Positions 1 through 8,446 of a stretch of DNA of 64,000 nucleotides are shown in pieces (the first letter of the stretch is position 1; every line of letters starts with the position of its first letter). The position numbers and the translations under genes were made by a program. The notes beneath the pieces were generated by a model. The model saw nothing but the letters and a program-made list of their open reading frames with translations, was not told where the DNA came from and did no database searches. This DNA comes from Nocardia transvalensis NBRC 15921 (GTDB lineage Bacteria; Actinomycetota; Actinomycetes; Mycobacteriales; Mycobacteriaceae). The stretch spans positions 62,001 to 126,000 of the forward strand of contig NZ_BAGL01000027.1 in assembly GCF_000308875.1 (NCBI RefSeq), written 5' to 3'.

Positions 1-1
1 G

Positions 2-91
2 ACCCGCACCCTGACCGCCGCCGAGGCCAACGCCCTGCGCAACGACGTCTACCGTGCCATCCACATCGGGCCGGTCGCCGAGTTGGCGTGA
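2..91 (+). CDS. C-terminal end of an unidentified protein (5' end outside window)
   Basis: An open frame enters from the left edge and stops at TGA 89-91. The 29 visible residues end in RAIHIGPVAELA. The stretch RTLTAAEANALRNDVY looks like the last helix of the ferredoxin-fold anticodon-binding domain that ends phenylalanyl-tRNA synthetase beta chains, but 29 residues are too few for a firm call. It ends 64 bases before the next gene on the same strand. Confidence 0.4.
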   Translation, partial: TRTLTAAEANALRNDVYRAIHIGPVAELA

Positions 92-154
92 GCGCCACGG
101 GTGTCGTGCGGAAGATGCCTGCGATGGCGCACCGCGCGCGGCACACTTGTGGCT

Positions 155-1117
155 ATGCTCCGCCTGCGCATCCTGACGCCAGCCGATTCCACCGACGCGG
201 TCCTCGGCGTGCTCGACAGCGACGACAGTGTCAGCGGCCTGGTGGTGATGCGCGGTGCGGCCGTGCGCCCACCCGGTGACGTCGTCGTCGCCAATGTCGC
301 CCGGGAGGCGGCCAACGATGTCATCGCCCGGCTGCGCGCGCTGGGCGTCCACCAGACCGGCAGTCTCGAGATCGAGGCCATACCGACCTGGCTGTCGCGG
401 GGCGGGTTCGAGGCCGAGGTCCGCTGTCCGGGCGCCGCGTCCGATGCGGTGGTGTGGGCCGATGTCGCCCAGCGCTCCTACGAGGCGACGGAACTCAACT
501 GGACGTATCTGAGTTTCATGACCCTGGCGACGGTGATCGCGAGCATCGCCATCGTCGTCGACTCGCAGATCCTGGTCATCGGCGCGATGGTGCTCGGCCC
601 GGAGTTCGGCGCGATCGCGGCGCTCGGGGTGGCGCTGGTGCGACGCCGGTTCGTGCTCGGAATGCTGGCGATCCGGACGCTCGTGTTCGGGTTCGCCGCC
701 GCCATCGTCGTGACGTTCGTCCTCGCCCTGATCGGCCGCGGACTCGGCTGGATCACGCTCGACGACGTGGCCGGTCCGCGACCCGGGACGGCCTTCATCT
801 ACACGCCGGACAAGTGGTCGTTCATCGTCGCGGTGGTGGCGGGTGCGGCGGGCGTGCTGTCACTGACCTCCGCCAAGGCCACCGGGCTGGCCGGGGTGTT
901 CATCTCGGTGACCACCGTGCCCGCCGCCGGCAATATCGCGCTCGGCGCGGCCTTCGGCCTCGGGTCCGCGATCGGGGAGAGCGCGCTGCAACTACTGGTG
1001 AACGTGGCCGGGATGGCGGTCGCGGGCTGGGCGACCCTGGCGGTGCAGAACGCCGTGTGGTCGCGGATCTCGGTGCGCCGGGCCAGGATGATGCTGCATC
1101 CGCGCCGCATGCTCTGA
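155..1117 (+). CDS. DUF389 family membrane protein
   Basis: A 320-residue protein of the DUF389 (TIGR00341-like) family, whose biochemical role is unknown. The N-terminal 110 residues form a soluble alpha/beta region. It is followed by about six hydrophobic helices, the first near residues 130-150 and containing the family-like stretch [20 protein letters not shown]. The ATG at 155 is preferred over the GTG at 101 because the extra 18 residues are Arg/Cys-rich and unlike the family start. No strong ribosome-binding site is visible. It is separated by 286 bases from the mce operon and is probably transcribed independently. Confidence 0.8.
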   Translation: MLRLRILTPADSTDAVLGVLDSDDSVSGLVVMRGAAVRPPGDVVVANVAREAANDVIARLRALGVHQTGSLEIEAIPTWLSRGGFEAEVRCPGAASDAVVWADVAQRSYEATELNWTYLSFMTLATVIASIAIVVDSQILVIGAMVLGPEFGAIAALGVALVRRRFVLGMLAIRTLVFGFAAAIVVTFVLALIGRGLGWITLDDVAGPRPGTAFIYTPDKWSFIVAVVAGAAGVLSLTSAKATGLAGVFISVTTVPAAGNIALGAAFGLGSAIGESALQLLVNVAGMAVAGWATLAVQNAVWSRISVRRARMMLHPRRML

Positions 1118-1403
1118 GGAGCGAAGGCGGATGCGCTATCGGTTAACTGAGTGTGTGTCGCATGGCACATTGATGACGATTTTGCGCTAATAACACGTTC
1201 CAGAATTGATAGTCACATCGGAAAACAGCACCGCTAGCTGCTGGTGAAGTGTGGAAGTGGGTGGGCCTTTTCGAGGCGATGCTCACAGGGTGATCGACTT
1301 TACTGTAACTGGTTGTAACGATTAGCTTCGTGTTGGCAGTGTTGCCGATCACGAAGAGAGCGACTGTGAAACCCGAGACACACCAGCACCACCGGAACCG
1401 CCC
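1118..1403. other. Intergenic leader region upstream of the mce operon
   Basis: This 286-base gap is clearly more AT-rich than its surroundings around 1140-1330, as expected for a promoter region. It holds a TGTAAC direct repeat around 1300-1320 and the hairpin annotated at 1326-1356. No gene is supported on either strand. The mce promoter most likely lies here, but I cannot assign its -35 and -10 boxes with confidence. Confidence 0.5.
1326..1356. promoter_or_regulatory. Inverted repeat (two-tier hairpin) ahead of mce operon
   Basis: The arms CTTCGTG and CACGAAG are perfect inverted repeats. They enclose a smaller inverted repeat TTGGCA/TGCCGA around a GTGT loop. It ends 47 bases before the first start codon of the operon. 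It could be an operator for the mce regulator or an RNA hairpin in the leader. It does not match the KstR consensus as I know it. Confidence 0.45.
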
Positions 1404-2264
1404 ATGGCGCCGGTGACTCGGGCTCCCTCGAGCGCGATGTCCGATCGACGGACCGCCGTCCGTATCGTCCGCAAGAACTTCTCCGACACCATCGTGTCGT
1501 CGCTGCGGACCTTCGGCCGGGCCGTGGACATCGCGCGGGAATCGGTGGCGGGCACGGCGACCGACGTCGTGCGCCGCGAATTCCAGTGGCGCGAAGCCGT
1601 TCTCCAGGCGTGGCGTTTGGTGACGGTCACCGCGATCCCCGCGGTGCTCATCGCGATCCCGTTCGGCGTGATCGTCTCGGTGCAGGTCGGCAATCTCATC
1701 CACACCCTCGGCGCGGATTCGCTGCTGGGCGCGACCGGCGGTCTGGGCGTGATCAAACAGGGCGCGCCGCTGGCCACCGGATTCCTGCTCGGCGGGGCGG
1801 GCGCGGCGGCGATCGCCGCGGATCTCGGGGCGCGGACCATTCGCGAGGAGATCGACGCGCTGAACACCATGGGCATCAGCCCTATTCACCGCCTGGTGAT
1901 CCCGCGGCTGGCGGCGATGATCCTGGTCGCGCCGCTGCTGAACATCCTCATCATCTTCGTCGGCATCGTGGCCGGATACGCGGTCGCCGTCGGCGGCCAG
2001 AACGTGACGCCGGGCAGTTACTGGGCGACGTTCGGATCGTTCACCACGATCGCCGACGTGTGGGTGTCGCTGCTGAAGGCGGTCGTCTTCGGCTTCCTGG
2101 TCGTGGTCATAGCCTGCCAGCGCGGGCTCGAGGCCAAGGGCGGCCCGCGCGGCGTGGCCGACGCCGTGAACGCCGCGGTCGTGCTGTCGGTGGTGTCGAT
2201 CGCGATCGTGAACCTCGGCGTCACCCAGGTGGTCGAGATGTTCCTGCCGACGAGGCTGGTCTGA
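1404..2264 (+). CDS. yrbEA: YrbE-type Mce permease, first subunit
   Basis: MlaE/YrbE-family integral membrane protein of 286 residues, one of two permease subunits of an Mce lipid-import system in the inner membrane. Five to six hydrophobic helices are visible. The conserved cytoplasmic EQ-loop-like stretch DLGARTIREEIDALNTMGI at about residues 145-163 is the typical site that contacts the ATPase. The N-terminus is about 20 residues longer than in mycobacterial homologues, so an internal ATG at 1437 is an alternative start. It is the first gene of the operon, and the next gene starts one base after its stop. No MceG-type ATPase gene is in the window, so it must be supplied elsewhere, as is usual in these bacteria. 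Confidence 0.93.
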   Translation: MAPVTRAPSSAMSDRRTAVRIVRKNFSDTIVSSLRTFGRAVDIARESVAGTATDVVRREFQWREAVLQAWRLVTVTAIPAVLIAIPFGVIVSVQVGNLIHTLGADSLLGATGGLGVIKQGAPLATGFLLGGAGAAAIAADLGARTIREEIDALNTMGISPIHRLVIPRLAAMILVAPLLNILIIFVGIVAGYAVAVGGQNVTPGSYWATFGSFTTIADVWVSLLKAVVFGFLVVVIACQRGLEAKGGPRGVADAVNAAVVLSVVSIAIVNLGVTQVVEMFLPTRLV

Positions 2265-2265
2265 G

Positions 2266-3132
2266 ATGGCCGTCTCCACCTACATTCCGAAGGGGCTGGG
2301 CCGCTTCGCCCGCTTCTACCGCCGCCGCGGCCTGGTGCTCGCGCGCGTCGAGGGCATCGGCTTCGTGCTGGCGTTCATCTGGCAGGTGCTGTCGTCTATT
2401 CCGTTGACGCTCAAGCGATATCGCGACGAGACGTTGCGGCTGATCTCCGATATGACCTGGGGCCGCGGCTCGGTCATCGTCGGCGGCGGCACCGTGCCGA
2501 TGATGATCGTGCTGGGCCTGGTGATGGGCGCCTCGGTGGCGGTCGAATCCTTCACCATCCTGAACATGCTCGGGATGGGACCGGTCTCCGGCATCGTGTC
2601 GGCCTACGCCACCACCCGTGAGCTGGCGCCGATCGTGGCCGCCATCGGCTTCGCCGCCCAGGCCGGCTGCCGGATGACCGCGGAGATCGGGTCCATGCGC
2701 ATCTCCGAGGAGATCGACGCGATCGAGGCGCTGGGCCTGCGCTCGGTGCCGTTCGTGGTGACCACCCGCGTCATCTCCGGCGCGATCTCCATCGTGCCGA
2801 CCTTCCTGATCGGGCTGATCCTGTCGTACCTGGCCTGCCGGGGCTTGATCACGCTGGTGCACGGCCAGTCCGCGGGCGTGTACGACCACTACTTCTTCCA
2901 GTTCGTGTCCGGATTCGACGTGATCGCCGCGGTGATCAAGGTGGCGATCTTCGCGACCGTCGTGATCCTCATCCACAGCTATTACGGATTCTTCGCCACC
3001 GGCGGGCCCGAGGGCGTGGGCATCGCCTCCGGGCGCGCGGTGCGGGCCTCCTCGGTGGCCATCGTGGCCATCGATATGGTCCTCACCCTCGCGCTGTGGG
3101 GATTCAACGCGACGATCAGTTTCACGGGGTAG
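2266..3132 (+). CDS. yrbEB: YrbE-type Mce permease, second subunit
   Basis: Second MlaE/YrbE permease, 288 residues. It carries the matching loop RMTAEIGSMRISEEIDAIEA at about residues 137-156 and five to six hydrophobic helices. With the preceding protein it should form the transmembrane channel of the Mce importer. The start ATG lies one base beyond the previous stop, indicating translational coupling. The mceA gene follows two bases after its stop. In known actinobacterial mce loci the order YrbEA-YrbEB-MceA-F is constant, and this locus keeps it. Confidence 0.93.
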   Translation: MAVSTYIPKGLGRFARFYRRRGLVLARVEGIGFVLAFIWQVLSSIPLTLKRYRDETLRLISDMTWGRGSVIVGGGTVPMMIVLGLVMGASVAVESFTILNMLGMGPVSGIVSAYATTRELAPIVAAIGFAAQAGCRMTAEIGSMRISEEIDAIEALGLRSVPFVVTTRVISGAISIVPTFLIGLILSYLACRGLITLVHGQSAGVYDHYFFQFVSGFDVIAAVIKVAIFATVVILIHSYYGFFATGGPEGVGIASGRAVRASSVAIVAIDMVLTLALWGFNATISFTG

Positions 3133-3134
3133 GG

Positions 3135-4160
3135 ATGCCGAAGTACGGAATGCCCGGGGTCGCCGTGGACAGGCGGCGGTCGCTGCTGGTCGGCGCGGTC
3201 GCGGTCGGCGTGATCGTGGCGGTGGTGGCGGCGGTGTCGCTGTACCGCGGCCTGCGCGGCGACGACGGGCTGTATATCGCGCTGCACACCGAGCAGATCG
3301 GCGACGGCGTGCTGGCCGGAACGCCGGTGCGGGTGGACGGCGTCCAGGTCGGCACGGTCACCGATATCGTGCCCGACGAGGACGGGACCCAGCGGATCTC
3401 GCTGCGGCTGGACCGATCTCAGCTGTTCGGCATCGACGACAGCCTGCAGGTGGACTACGCGCCCGCGAACCTGTTCGGCATCAGCGAGATCGAGTTGCGC
3501 CGCGGCACGGGCGGCACACCGCTGCGCGACGACGGCGTCATCGACTTGACCGGACGGCGGTCCGCCGCCATCTTCGACGCCACCATGGGCAGCCTGCTCC
3601 GCAGTCTCTCCCAGACCGGCGACGCGGTGCTCACACCCCAGATGGCCACCGTGATCTCCCAGGTTTCCAACGATGTGGACGCGTTCACGCCCTTGGCGCA
3701 GGCGCTGATCACCGTGGCGCAGACCATCACCGACAACCAGAAGATGCCCGCCTCCGAACTGGTGGGACGGCTCGGTCCCGCCTTCGACGGCGGCGGACAA
3801 TTTGCCGGGGCCACCATCCAGGTGCTCGACCTCATCCGCGATCTCCCACGGCTGCAAGACAATCGAGCGCCCTACGACGCCGGAGTGCAGGTCCTGACCG
3901 ATCAGCTGCTGCCCGGACTGGGAACGTTCGCGGGGGTCGCCGGAGACCAATTGTCCGGAACCACAACCATGTTGGCGCCGGTGCTGGCGCTGCTGGGGCA
4001 GATGGTGCCGCGTCCGCAGCAGTCCGGCGCGGACCTGGCCGAGCTGATGGCGCGGCTGCGCACGGCGATGCCCGATACCCCGAACGGTCCGGTCCTCAAC
4101 ACCGAGATCGATGTGCGCGGCGTGCCGGTGCTGGCGCCGCTGCTGGGAGGTCCGCGATGA
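3135..4160 (+). CDS. mceA: Mce family protein MceA
   Basis: MCE/MlaD-domain protein of 341 residues. One N-terminal membrane anchor (about residues 15-38, after RRR) is followed by the MCE beta-barrel domain at about residues 45-125. The long C-terminal part is largely helical and corresponds to the Mce4_CUP1 region. It is predicted to face the periplasm-like space and to form part of a lipid-conducting hexamer with MceB-F. The ATG at 3135 is chosen because it directly follows the yrbEB stop; an upstream in-frame ATG at 3096 would overlap yrbEB by 37 bases. It overlaps mceB by four bases (ATGA). Confidence 0.92.
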   Translation: MPKYGMPGVAVDRRRSLLVGAVAVGVIVAVVAAVSLYRGLRGDDGLYIALHTEQIGDGVLAGTPVRVDGVQVGTVTDIVPDEDGTQRISLRLDRSQLFGIDDSLQVDYAPANLFGISEIELRRGTGGTPLRDDGVIDLTGRRSAAIFDATMGSLLRSLSQTGDAVLTPQMATVISQVSNDVDAFTPLAQALITVAQTITDNQKMPASELVGRLGPAFDGGGQFAGATIQVLDLIRDLPRLQDNRAPYDAGVQVLTDQLLPGLGTFAGVAGDQLSGTTTMLAPVLALLGQMVPRPQQSGADLAELMARLRTAMPDTPNGPVLNTEIDVRGVPVLAPLLGGPR

Positions 4161-5155
4161 AGGTCGGAGCGGCCGCCTGGCGGCTGGCGCTGTTCGCCGG
4201 TGTGATGATCGTCGTTCTCGCCGTGGTGTTCACGGCGATCAAGCGGCCCGTATCCGGCGACACCGAGCCGCACGACGCCCTGTTCACCGATGCCAACGGG
4301 CTCAAGGTGGGCGACGACGTGCGCATGTACGGCGTGCAGGTCGGCAAGATCGAGGGCGTCTCGCTCGACGGGGCGCGGGCGCGAATTCGCCTGTCGCTGA
4401 AGACGGATGCGCCGATCTACGACAATTCCAAACTCGCCATCCGCTACCAGAACCTCACCGGTCAGCGGTATATCGACCTCCAGCAGCAGCCGCAACCGGG
4501 GGCGCGGATACCCGCCGGGGCGACCGTCGGCACCGAGCACACTGTGCCGTCCTTCGACGTCACCAGCATGTTCAACGGCCTGAAACCGGTGCTGGACACC
4601 ATCTCTCCGGAGGCGATCAACCAGTTCAGCGCCAGCATGGTGGCTTTGATCGAAGGGGACGGCAGCGGGGTCGGGCCGGCCCTGGACGCGATCGGCAAGT
4701 TCGCCTCCTACGTGGACGACCGCCAGCAGGTGATCGGCACCCTCATCCACAACATGTCCGATCTCTCGGACAAGGTCGGCGGCCGCGTGCACTACCTGGT
4801 GCCGCTGCTGGCCCGCCTCACCGACGTCTTCCAGGCGCTCCAGACCAATATCGGCGGCCTGGCCCAGTTCGCCATGGCCGCCCCATCGGTCCTGGGTCCC
4901 CTGGACAACCTGTTCGACGTCCTCGGCCTCCAGACCGGAACCGATGTGGATGCCTTGATCCGCAACCTCTTCCCGGACCCCCAGCAGGCTCTGGAGGTCC
5001 TCGACCGCCTCCCCGGCCTCCTCGCGAGCCTCGACGCCACCACCCCCAAGGGCGTCGCGGGCTGGAAACCCCAGTGCTCCAAGGGAACCGCGGACGTCCC
5101 CCAGGTCTTCGGGATACTGATCGCCGGACAGCAGGTGGCGGTATGCAACGGATGA
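4157..5155 (+). CDS. mceB: Mce family protein MceB
   Basis: Mce protein of 332 residues with an N-terminal transmembrane helix (about residues 8-28) and an MCE domain at about 40-115, including the motif GVQVGKIEGV. The C-terminus keeps two cysteines (WKPQCSKG and AVCNG), a common ending of MceB and MceC proteins. The start overlaps the mceA stop in an ATGA, and its own stop overlaps mceC in the same way, so all three are translated together. It is the second of six barrel subunits in the importer. Confidence 0.92.
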   Translation: MKVGAAAWRLALFAGVMIVVLAVVFTAIKRPVSGDTEPHDALFTDANGLKVGDDVRMYGVQVGKIEGVSLDGARARIRLSLKTDAPIYDNSKLAIRYQNLTGQRYIDLQQQPQPGARIPAGATVGTEHTVPSFDVTSMFNGLKPVLDTISPEAINQFSASMVALIEGDGSGVGPALDAIGKFASYVDDRQQVIGTLIHNMSDLSDKVGGRVHYLVPLLARLTDVFQALQTNIGGLAQFAMAAPSVLGPLDNLFDVLGLQTGTDVDALIRNLFPDPQQALEVLDRLPGLLASLDATTPKGVAGWKPQCSKGTADVPQVFGILIAGQQVAVCNG

Positions 5156-6192
5156 AACCCCAAGCAGCCCTACGTCGCCTACTACCCCGAGACCGAACCG
5201 TGGTCGACGAAACCACCACCCACCGCCGCGAGATCCGCTACGGCATCATCGGTGTCGTCTTCGTGGCCGTCCTCGCCGTCGCGGCCGGGGTGCTGTACGT
5301 GGTGCCGTTCGGCAAGAAGACCTATACCGCCGAACTGTCCGAGGCGCAGTCGGTGAAGGCCGGTGACGACATCCGGGTGGCGGGCGTTCCGGTCGGCAGC
5401 GTGAAATCGCTGGAGCTGAAGCCGGATCGGGTGGTCATGCGGTTCACCGTGGACTCGGACGTCTTCGTCGGCGATCAGTCCTCGATGGACGTGCGCATGC
5501 TGACCATCGTCGGCGGCAACTACGTCGCACTGTTCCCGGCCGGCGGTAAACCGCTCGGGGACAAGGCCATTCCCATGGACCGGGTGCGCCTGCCCTACAG
5601 CCTGGTGCAGACCTTCCAGGACGCCGCGCGCCCGCTGCGGGAGATCGACGGAGATACGTTGCGGCGCAACCTCGCCGCGCTCGACACCTCCCTGGAGCAG
5701 GCGCCCGACGCGCTGCGGACCACCCTGGGCACGCTCAGCACCTATGTCGACGCGCTGAACCGCCAGCGCACCCAGGTGACCAACGCGGTGGCCGTCGCCG
5801 ACGAGTACGTGACCATGTACGACGGCGCCAAGACCGACCTGGGCCGGTTGATGGACAGCGTGAACCTGATGGAGACCCTCGTCCTCGACAAGCGGGCCGA
5901 ACTGCGCGAGGGGGTGCGGCTACTGCGCGTGGTCGTCGATCGCGTCGCGGGTCTCGCACCGACCTGGGATTCGGCGCTGAAACCGAAACTCCAGCAGCTC
6001 GTCGACGCCGTGCCGCAGCTCCAGAACCTCGGTGACCAGCTCGAACCCGTACTCGCGTCGGTGCAGAGCCTGCAAGAGAAATTGTCCGCGCTCACGGACG
6101 CCGGCGTGACGATCGACCAGTCGGGGCAGACGGTCACCGCGCCCGCGAACCAGCCTCGGCTGTGCGTACCGCTACCCGGGAAGGACTGCTGA
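5152..6192 (+). CDS. mceC: Mce family protein MceC
   Basis: Mce protein of 346 residues. A basic N-terminus is followed by a membrane helix at about residues 30-50 and an MCE domain at about 55-130 with the motif AGVPVGSVKSL. The remainder is helical, and the protein ends with two cysteines (RLCVPLPGKDC). I place the start at ATG 5152 because it overlaps the mceB stop in ATGA; the ATG at 5143 is possible but would overlap further. The same frame is open far upstream, but that stretch only shadows mceB. Confidence 0.92.
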   Translation: MKPQAALRRLLPRDRTVVDETTTHRREIRYGIIGVVFVAVLAVAAGVLYVVPFGKKTYTAELSEAQSVKAGDDIRVAGVPVGSVKSLELKPDRVVMRFTVDSDVFVGDQSSMDVRMLTIVGGNYVALFPAGGKPLGDKAIPMDRVRLPYSLVQTFQDAARPLREIDGDTLRRNLAALDTSLEQAPDALRTTLGTLSTYVDALNRQRTQVTNAVAVADEYVTMYDGAKTDLGRLMDSVNLMETLVLDKRAELREGVRLLRVVVDRVAGLAPTWDSALKPKLQQLVDAVPQLQNLGDQLEPVLASVQSLQEKLSALTDAGVTIDQSGQTVTAPANQPRLCVPLPGKDC

Positions 6193-7277
6193 TGCTGCAC
6201 CGTGTCCTCGGGTCGCGCTGGCTGATGTCGATCGGCGGGGCCGTGACGATCGTCGTCCTGACCGCCGTGGGCTACTTCGTCGTATTCGATCCGGCGAAGA
6301 AGACCGAGAGCTACTGCGCCGTCGTGCCCGACAGCATCGGGCTGTACACCGGCAATCAGGTGACCATGCGCGGCATTCCGGTCGGCGAGGTCACCTCGAT
6401 CACGCCGCAGGGGAGTGCCGTGAAGGTCGAATTCGACGTGGAGGCCGACAAACCGGTCTACGCCGACGCCGGCGCCACCACGCTCGCCGACAGCATCGTC
6501 GCCTCGCGGCAGCTGGCGGTCGTCTCGGACGGGAAGAACACCGCGCGATGGAATCCCGGGCAGTGCCTCACCAAAACGCTCACGCCCAAGAGCATCAGCG
6601 AGACGCTCAACGCCCTGGCCGAGCTGTCCGCGGAAATCCAAGGGCCCGATCAGAATTCGCCCGACGCCCTGGAGCGCGGACTTTCCGCGCTGGACACGGC
6701 CACGAGCGGCACCGGACCGCAGATCAACGCCGTCGTGCAGAAGCTGAGCGCGGCGCTCGCCTCGCCGGACGCCGATATCGCGCACCTGGTCGGCATTTTC
6801 GACGCCTTCGCCTCGGTCTCGAAGAAGGTCGAACAGCATTGGGGCGACCTGAAGACCATGCTGACCCGCCTCGGCCCCGTCCTCAACCAGGCCACGAACG
6901 AGCTGATCGGCCCCGGCGCGCAGCTGTTCGACGGCCTGGCCCAGGTGGTCCCGATGCTCAACGACCTGACCACCCTCCTCGGCGACCCGATCATGAAGAC
7001 CTTCGACGCCACCGTCCCACTGGTGAAATTCCTGCGCGCCCACGTGGGTTCGCTGGCCCAGGTCATCGGCATGACCCCCGTGATCGCCCAAGCCTTCCAC
7101 GCCGTCTCGGGCGAGGGCATCTCCTACGCCCCACCCAAAGTCGCTGTGCCGCAGGAGAACGCGGATCAGGTGTGCGCGGCAGTCAATGCCTTCGCTCCGG
7201 GGAAATGCACCGCCGACGGAGGCATGGCCAAGGTCGATGCGGCCACCCTCGTCTTCGGATTGGCAGGTGCGCGATGA
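6192..7277 (+). CDS. mceD: Mce family protein MceD
   Basis: Mce protein of 361 residues with an N-terminal membrane helix (about residues 10-31) and an MCE domain at about 38-115, including MRGIPVGEVTSI. The C-terminal half is helical and has a conserved Cys pair near the end (VCAAVN and GKCTADG). The ATG shares one base with the mceC stop (TGATG), which decides the start. It overlaps mceE by four bases. Confidence 0.92.
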   Translation: MLHRVLGSRWLMSIGGAVTIVVLTAVGYFVVFDPAKKTESYCAVVPDSIGLYTGNQVTMRGIPVGEVTSITPQGSAVKVEFDVEADKPVYADAGATTLADSIVASRQLAVVSDGKNTARWNPGQCLTKTLTPKSISETLNALAELSAEIQGPDQNSPDALERGLSALDTATSGTGPQINAVVQKLSAALASPDADIAHLVGIFDAFASVSKKVEQHWGDLKTMLTRLGPVLNQATNELIGPGAQLFDGLAQVVPMLNDLTTLLGDPIMKTFDATVPLVKFLRAHVGSLAQVIGMTPVIAQAFHAVSGEGISYAPPKVAVPQENADQVCAAVNAFAPGKCTADGGMAKVDAATLVFGLAGAR

Positions 7278-8446
7278 GAATCGGCCACTACAGAATCACC
7301 GCCCCCCGTTTTTCCGGCACGCTTTTGGCCGGAATCTCACGTGAGGATTCCGGCCAAAAACGTGCCGGAAAAACGGGGGAGCGTTCGGGGCGTAGGCGTC
7401 TTGTCGTAGGTCTCGCGGTGTCACTGGCGGCGGCCCTGCCCGTGGCCGGCTGCGCCTTCGACCCCTCGTCGGTCCCCGTGCCCGGCACGACGGTCTCCGG
7501 ACCCACCTACCACCTGAAGATCGAGTTCGAGAATGTGCTGAACCTCCCCGCGCGGGCCAAGATCATGGCCAATGGGGCGCAGGTGGGGACGGTGTCCGGG
7601 GTGTCCGTGGTGAGTGCGGACCGGTCGGGTGGGCGTGGCGGCTATGTGGTGGTCGACGCGGACGTCTCGAAGTCGGTGAAGCTGCCCGCGACCACCGTGG
7701 CGGAACTGCGGCAGAACACGGTGCTCGGCGATATCCATGTCGCCCTGACCACGCCGCCGGACGGGTTCGGCACGCTGCTGGCGGAGGGCTCCACCATCCC
7801 GCTGGCGCAGACGAAGCCGCCGGTGCAGCTCGAGGACACCATGGCCGCCGTCGCCACCTTCACCCAGGGCGGCTCGGTGTCCAAGCTCCAGGACATCATC
7901 ACCAAATTCAACCGGGTGCTGCCCGAGGATCCGGCCCGCACCGCGCAGATCTCGCGGACGATGGGTGCCGATGCCGTCGATCTGGCCGCCAACCTCGACA
8001 GCGTGGACGCGCTGCTGAACGGGCTCGGCACCAATGCCGAAGTCCTGCACGACATCCGGCCCGAACTCGACAACATCCTGAGCGAGAAGTCGGTCGAGGA
8101 GGTCAACGGCATCGTCGCCTCCGTCGTGGGCGTGACGAAGATCTTCGGCGTGCTGGGACCGGTCGGCACCTCGCTCACCTGGCTCGGCCCGGTCCTCCAG
8201 GGCGCGGACGGGGCCGCGCAGGCTTTCCTGCCGCTGCTGGCCACGTCGCGCCCGCTGGACCTGAGCAGCCCGTCGAATCTCCAGACGCTGGTATCGCTGC
8301 TGCGCGACAAGGTGATCCCGTTCGTGGAACACGGCCCCAAGGTGAGTATCACCGGCGTGAAAACCGATGCGGCGGCGAATGTTCCGGCCCAGGACCAGAC
8401 GGATCGGATCGTCGAGACCCTGCGCATGATCGGAGCGGTGCGATGA
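7274..8446 (+). CDS. mceE: Mce family lipoprotein MceE with repeat-derived N-terminal insert
   Basis: Mce protein of 390 residues and the lipoprotein member of the set (LprK-like). After a basic RRR, the hydrophobic segment LVVGLAVSLAAALPVAGC ends in a lipobox with Cys60, and the MCE domain follows at about residues 70-150. The lipid-attachment cysteine lies unusually far from the start. The reason is visible in the DNA: residues about 11-35 are encoded by a 77-base palindromic repeat at 7303-7379. No ATG, GTG or TTG suitable as a start lies between the repeat and the signal peptide, and the ATGA overlap with mceD fixes the start. The native protein therefore seems to carry this extra segment, which would be cleaved off with the signal peptide. 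Confidence 0.9.
   Translation: MRIGHYRITAPRFSGTLLAGISREDSGQKRAGKTGERSGRRRLVVGLAVSLAAALPVAGCAFDPSSVPVPGTTVSGPTYHLKIEFENVLNLPARAKIMANGAQVGTVSGVSVVSADRSGGRGGYVVVDADVSKSVKLPATTVAELRQNTVLGDIHVALTTPPDGFGTLLAEGSTIPLAQTKPPVQLEDTMAAVATFTQGGSVSKLQDIITKFNRVLPEDPARTAQISRTMGADAVDLAANLDSVDALLNGLGTNAEVLHDIRPELDNILSEKSVEEVNGIVASVVGVTKIFGVLGPVGTSLTWLGPVLQGADGAAQAFLPLLATSRPLDLSSPSNLQTLVSLLRDKVIPFVEHGPKVSITGVKTDAAANVPAQDQTDRIVETLRMIGAVR
7303..7379. repeat. Double copy of dispersed hairpin repeat, inside mceE
   Basis: A 77-base near-perfect palindrome with arms of about 37 bases around the centre TCACGTGA. The arms differ by one substitution and one bulged base. Each arm contains the unit TTCCGGC-(9 bases)-GCCGGAA, which recurs at 39941, 57346, 63445 and 63514. 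Here two units face each other. The whole element is translated within mceE. Confidence 0.88.

Noticed and set aside
1143..2279. Long minus-strand frames opposite the mce genes and throughout the window
   Set aside because: They are Arg/His/Gly-rich shadows produced by high GC at third codon positions of the real genes.
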